Assembly: GCA_024195585.1 (NCBI GenBank)
Contig: SWBL01000536.1
Coordinates: 1-23,321, forward strand
DNA: 23,321 bases
Source: Aureobasidium sp. EXF-3400
Taxonomy: Eukaryota; Ascomycota; Dothideomycetes; Dothideales; Saccotheciaceae
Reading direction: 5' to 3'
Shown: positions 18,918 to 23,321 of the stretch, piece after piece
How positions within the stretch are numbered: position 1 is the first letter of the stretch
How the letters are laid out: the number at the start of each line of letters is the position of its first letter
Notes under the pieces: generated by a model
Told to the model about the DNA's origin: nothing
What the model saw: the letters and a program-made list of their open reading frames with translations, nothing else
The model's database searches: none
Made by a program: the position numbers and the translations under genes

Positions 18918-21325
18918 ATGGATATCGAGAGCAGCAGTGTGCAGCAAACGCCGGAGAGCGGGCGACCTCCTAAGCGTGTGTCTCAAGCATGTGAAGCCTG
19001 CCGGTACGTCCTCTCCCCATGACGGGCCGACCTACATAATTTTCCGTTGACCATGAAACTGATATTGTTGAGTGCAGTCGCAAGAAGTCCAGGTGTCCTG
19101 GCGAGAAGCCTGCGTGTTCGCTGTGCACTAGATTGAAACAGAACTGTGTGTATGCGGATGATGGATCTATGCCAGAGGTTAGATCGGCTGCTATTGAGCG
19201 ACGAATGGTAATGGTCAAAGGACTTTTAGGCAAGTAACAAGCATTGTACTGACTCAATCGTCAAGAATGCTCGCTTCTCGGAACTTGAGAACAAACTTGA
19301 ATCTCTCCTCAAAGCCATGTTCGTAGCCTCGTGTAGCTTTGCCGAGAGTGACACTGACTTGAGCAAGCCCTGGTACGCCGCCTACAATCTTACCTCGGAC
19401 ACCGCTTGAATCCCATGGAGAAAGCTCTCGAGCATCGCCGAGAGTACCATCGTCGAGAAGGAGATCACTCGAGATGCCCGATGGCACAACTCCGTCAGGA
19501 CTGCATATACCGCATGAGCCTTCCCGTCTCGAGGTGGCAGTACCCATTCTTATGAGAAAATGGAATTGTCAACCTATCCCATTGTTCCATCCTAATCTGG
19601 AGAAAGATTATCCGACGAGAGGCTCAGAAGTTCAATTTGCCATTCTCGCCATGGCTGGTCGTCTCAATGCAAGGGGTCAAGAAGTTGATGACTGGTGCGA
19701 GGCTAACGCCCACCGTGCAAGAGAACTGGCTTTGGGCAGGGTTCTTGCTGGAGATGTCAGATTGAGTACAATACAGGCGTTTGTGTTGTTGTCATTCCTG
19801 GACTTCACGAGTATGTGTGCTTCTTCTTGATTGCGGTCTTTGGCTAACGACGACAGACGATAACGGACAGCGATCACACCTGTTCCTCTCCAACGCCATC
19901 TCCCTCGCCCAATCGTCTGGTATTCTTGATCCACAGGTAGTCATCAACAACTCGGTTGAGCTCGAGGAGAGAAGGCGTTGCTTCTGGAGTATAGCCATCA
20001 TGGAGAACATGTTCAACCTGCAGACTCTGACATTAGGCGCTAAAAGCATCACTTACCATGCTTCGTTCAAGCCAGTCAGTCCTAATGCAACGTCCAAAGG
20101 AGAACTGGTATCACCATCTTCACAAAATATCGTGGCCGACGGCCCGGTTCCGGGTATCATCATTAACACGCTGCCTATGTTCGACATATTTAAGAAAGCT
20201 GCCAAGTACGTCACCGACACGAAGAACGGTGCACTCCCATACCCACCGTGGCAGCAACAATCAGACTATGCTGCTATCCAGGCAGAACTGCTGGAGCTAG
20301 AGTCGAACTTCTACCCCGAATACCGATTCGATAGAACAAAGATGACACAGCATTCCAAGGAAGCTATTGAGCAGAACTGGGCTTTCTGGAGTGGCTGGCT
20401 GGTCAACCAATTCATGTATCACACGATTCACATGCTGCTTAACCATCCCTTTCTTATATCTCTTCGGATAGCTGCTGCCGGACGTTGTCCCAGGACCTTT
20501 AGTCAGTCGTCTTCGGACCAAGTGGTGGTTCACTCGAATTGGATCATCAGGCTGCTCGACCTCCTGGAGGAGAAGGAAGTCAATGTCTCGGATCCATTTT
20601 TGGCTTACTGCATCTCTGTCGCGAACACAGTTTTCATACACTATCGCAGCACAGAGATACAGAGTCTACGGCAGAATGCAGAGAAGGGTTTGTTCAAAGG
20701 CCGACAGGAATTAGGAGAGCTTTCATCCCTGCTAAAGAATGTCGAACGCATGGTACGTCGCATGCACCTCAGAAACAATAAATGTCAACTCGGCTGACAC
20801 AACGCACAGAGAAAAGCACTAGACAGACTTGAAGCAATGGATACATCCCGTCGCTCTACTAGTCCTCAACCCACAGCTTCAGGCGGCAGCAAACAAGACC
20901 TTCTCTGGGACATTCTCATCTTCTACTCACCAAGCAGATCCATCGCCACCGGTCAAGGTCTCTTCAGCAAGGACTTCGCCGCTCCCCCTTCGCATGAAGC
21001 TGCAAGCAGAGATGTCAATCCCACTTCGATGATACGACCTACCCCTTCAACAGTCCAAAACATCACTCCTGCTGATGGCTTCCAAAGCTCCATCGGTCCT
21101 TCATTCGCTAGACCTCCTCTGCCCACCCCCACTGCCACCGCTTCTACAGTGCCTGCCACACCTGGTCAACAACCGACTTTCATGCCTGGGGTGGCGCAGT
21201 TCCCCACTCCGGCGGATCCTAACTATATGGCTTTCAACGATCAAAATCTTGCTGCCATCACCGAGTTCTTGGATCAGAATTCAGGAAGGATGTTTAATGA
21301 GTGGTGGGACTTTGGAGATCTATAG
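18918..21325 (+). CDS. Zn2Cys6 fungal-specific transcription factor (707 aa)
   Basis: Exons are 18918-19003, 19078-19207, 19266-19318, 19368-19810, 19857-20752 and 20810-21325; the frame closes to 707 aa. The binuclear cluster is C25-x2-C28-x6-C35-x6-C42-x2-C45-x6-C52 (CEACRRKKSRCPGEKPAC), with intron 1 inside the Arg29 codon, a common position in this family. A short coiled coil follows (FSELENKLESLL). The middle homology region is recognisable around AMAGRLNARGQEVDDWCEAN, LGRVLAGDVRLSTIQAFVLL and RRRCFWSIAIMENM, and a Pro/Thr-rich C-terminus (about 560-660) may be an activation domain. It is a nuclear DNA-binding protein likely to recognise CGG half-sites. Intron 3 (19319-19367) needs a weak GTTCGT donor. 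The adjacent divergent transporter is the obvious candidate target. Confidence 0.9.
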
Positions 21326-21587
21326 CCTTTGAATATAACGATTTTGAGGATGTTGAGATTATTGATTTTTGGTTTTTTATGTACTATTTTGTGTGTATAT
21401 GTGTATTTGTCGTTGGTATCTTTGTTGACTTCGTGACTTGTTGAATAGCCGTTAATCTTTTTGAGCGTGACAAAGGAGAAAAAAAGCGGTGGTTGATCCC
21501 AAAATTTGTGAGAGTTTCCAAGAAAAAAACGTCTTCCAATGGATAGCTGAATAGGCAGGAGGTAATGATTAGGCAGACGCAACTGTC

Positions 21588-22982
21588 TTAAGGTTGGCTG
21601 GGCCAAACCTGATCAGCGATACTTCTGACAAGCTGCAACTTCTTGCGCATATCCTCATATTCGAGCGAGTTACCCTCGGCATGAGAAGCGAAACCACACT
21701 GAGGCGAAACACCAACGCGCTCCAAAGCCTCCTCTCTCGACTGTCCACTGCCCTCGGCAATGAAATCAGCAGCCTGGTACACTCTCTGCACCATTTTCTC
21801 CTTGTCCTCGAGCTCGGGGAACTTGCTGGTGACGACACCCAGAATGACATTCTTGTTCTTGGGCAAGTGCTTCAGGGGCTCGAAACCTCCTGCGCGTGCA
21901 GTGTCGTATTCGAGGTAATAGGTATCGACGTTCAAATCCTTGAAGAGCTTTGAGGCAATGTTATCGTAGGCGCCCTCTGAGAAGTGACGGCTGCCCATGT
22001 AGTTTCCTCTGCAGAGATGGATTCCCAAATGCATGTCTGCGGGACGCTCGAAACAGGCGTTGTAGAATTTGACGTAGGCGTCAAACATCTCATCTGCAGT
22101 CTTGGTGTTTCCAGAGTCGGCCTTCCAGCCAGTAAGCATGGCTTCGGAGCAGAAGTAAGCGAGGTTAGGGTCGTCGATCTGGATGTTGCGGATGCCGGCA
22201 TCGTGCAACAACTTCAACTCTGTCTGGTATGCCTTGGCGACATCGGCAAAGTACTCCTCATCGTTTGCGTAGACTTCCTTGGGGTAAGCGCGGCCAGCAC
22301 GGTAGCGGAAATGGTACCATGAAGGGGAAATGACGGTGATTTTGATGTTCTTCCACTCGTCTTCGGGGACATTGGCCTTCATGACTTCGAGCTCGCGGGC
22401 GTTACTGGTGTGGCCGGGGTGCTTGATTTTGTCCACACAGACGGTTACGGCGTTGGGGATCTCCTTGGCCTCGAGGAAGGACTTTACGTCAGGAGCGTAG
22501 TCGCGGAACATGGAGGCGTCGTAGCCTTTGAGGACACCGAGTTGGCGGTCCTCCATACCATGAAGCTCCTCGAAAAAGGTACCCCAGAACATGTGTCTTT
22601 TGTTTTCTTCGAGTCAGAATCTTATTCATTGATGCTTTGATTATTCTCATGGTGTTTTTCTCCACATTGCTTTTTGAGTATTGCAGTTCTTGAAGATCGT
22701 TTTGATCATATTTGAATTCGTGATTGGGACGGAAATGTGGCTTCGGAGCATGAAAGAAAGGAAAGCATACCTGGTGTACTCTCCACTGGAAACGGCATGG
22801 AAACCACAATCCTTCTGAAGCTTGACAACCTCAGTGACAGATTTGTCCTCAATGGGCTTCAACTCTTCGGCATCAGCCTTGCCAGCAGCGACAGCATAAC
22901 GCTTCTGCACAAGCTCATCAGGACGAAGCAGCGAGCCAACGTGCTCGGCTCTGAAAGGTGGGCTTCTCTTTGCGGTAGACAT
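21588..22982 (-). CDS. Cobalamin-independent methionine synthase (MetE) C-terminal-like protein (406 aa)
   Basis: Exon 1 is 22982-22771 and exon 2 is 22596-21588. The 174-nt intron has a GTATGC donor and a CTGAC branch site and restores GEYTRHMFWGTFFEEL across the junction. The start reads MSTAKRSPPFRAEHVGSLLRP, the usual opening of stand-alone MetE-like proteins (UROD/MetE fold). Zinc/thiol ligands expected for MetE are all present: H264 and C266 in IHLCRGN, E300 in YYLEYD and C371 in PQCGF. IQIDDPNLAYF is the substrate-site strand. The full N-terminal half of MetE is absent, as normal for the short fungal and bacterial YxjG/YxjH-like group. A methyl transfer to a thiol (homocysteine or similar) is likely, but the real substrate is not established for most members. 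It is cytosolic, with no targeting signal seen. Confidence 0.9.
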
Positions 22983-23195
22983 GTTGTATGATTGTGTATG
23001 TATGTAGAAAGAAAACGAGTAAATACAAGAAAGAGGGGCAAAATTGCTCTCGCTGTCGTCTATGATTCTGCCCCGCCGCAATGTAACTGCGAGAGAGCTT
23101 CGAGACATTCATACAAGCAGGGACCCCACCAAGCCCCACGCGCGACCTCGGGGGAGATTGGATTTCGATCTTCACCACCTCTCAATATTTAATAG

Positions 23196-23203
23196 TATAT
23201 AAA
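23196..23203 (+). promoter_or_regulatory. TATA-like element upstream of the right 5S gene
   Basis: TATATAAA lies about 23-30 bases before the predicted 5S start at 23226. TATA-like elements near -30 are described for 5S genes of Neurospora and fission yeast, where they assist RNA polymerase III alongside the internal control region. Confidence 0.65.
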
Positions 23204-23225
23204 CTTAAAAGTTTGCTTGTCAAGT

Positions 23226-23321
23226 ACATACGGCCACAGTCAGCTGAAAACTGGGCATCCCGTCCGCTCTGCCATACATAAGCAGTTGAACGGCAGATTA
23301 GTACTACGGTGGGTGACCACG
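23226..23321 (+). rRNA. 5S ribosomal RNA, 3'-truncated by window edge
   Basis: The gene starts ACATACGGCCAC, the normal fungal 5S 5' end, and continues through the same core as the left copy until the window stops at nucleotide 96 of the gene. From nucleotide 13 on it is identical to positions 1-84. The 3' strand of helix I and the terminator are not in the window. It lies about 240 bases upstream of, and divergent from, the MetE-like gene. Confidence 0.95.

Noticed and set aside
1..23321. Secondary-metabolite cluster, giant mobile element, CRISPR or phage system
   Set aside because: No synthase core, captain recombinase, transposase, terminal inverted repeats or spacer array was found; the genes are mainly conserved fungal housekeeping functions.

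Overview
The window reads as nuclear DNA of a filamentous ascomycete (Pezizomycotina; the class cannot be fixed from sequence alone). The evidence is short introns (mostly 46-60 nt) with GTANGT-type donors and CTGAC/CTAAC branch sites, a fungal Zn2Cys6 regulator, an Sfk1-type membrane protein, a divergent MFS/regulator pair and fungal-type 5S rRNA. No transposon, CRISPR array, tRNA or prokaryotic-type operon was seen. Exons below were assembled by hand from splice signals and reading frame.

Layout. Positions 1-107 are the 3' part of a 5S rRNA gene and 23226-23321 the 5' part of another, same strand. The outermost 84 bases at each end are identical. Next come a two-exon coiled-coil gene (470-947, minus), about 1.9 kb with no supportable gene, a 91-aa single-pass membrane protein (2837-3112, plus) and ribosomal protein eL36 (4101-4846, minus, four coding exons plus a probable 5'UTR intron). 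eL36 is divergent from an Sfk1/DRAM/Frag1-family six-TM protein (5857-6851, plus), which converges on the bifunctional purine enzyme AICAR transformylase/IMP cyclohydrolase (7813-9725, minus). About 1.06 kb further lies a single-exon 835-aa disordered protein of unknown function (10782-13289, plus), then Trm112 (13882-14376, plus), converging on a Rad60/Esc2/NIP45-like protein with tandem SUMO-like domains (14887-16268, minus). A 12-TM MFS transporter (16564-18384, minus) is divergent from a Zn2Cys6 transcription factor (18918-21325, plus). The last gene is a MetE C-terminal-like zinc methyltransferase homologue (21588-22982, minus).

Function. Most of the window is ordinary housekeeping: translation (5S, eL36, Trm112), purine and one-carbon/sulfur metabolism (AICAR transformylase, MetE-like), genome stability (Rad60-like) and lipid signalling (Sfk1-like). 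The one arrangement that suggests a regulatory unit is the MFS/Zn2Cys6 pair, whose 533-bp shared intergenic region carries repeated CCGGACCGT motifs and a perfect 8-bp inverted repeat. I found no convincing undescribed multi-gene system. The items most worth a second look are the 5S-bounded ends, the coiled-coil gene that needs splicing to be seen, the divergent promoter, the in-frame Trm112 intron and the unrecognised 835-aa protein.
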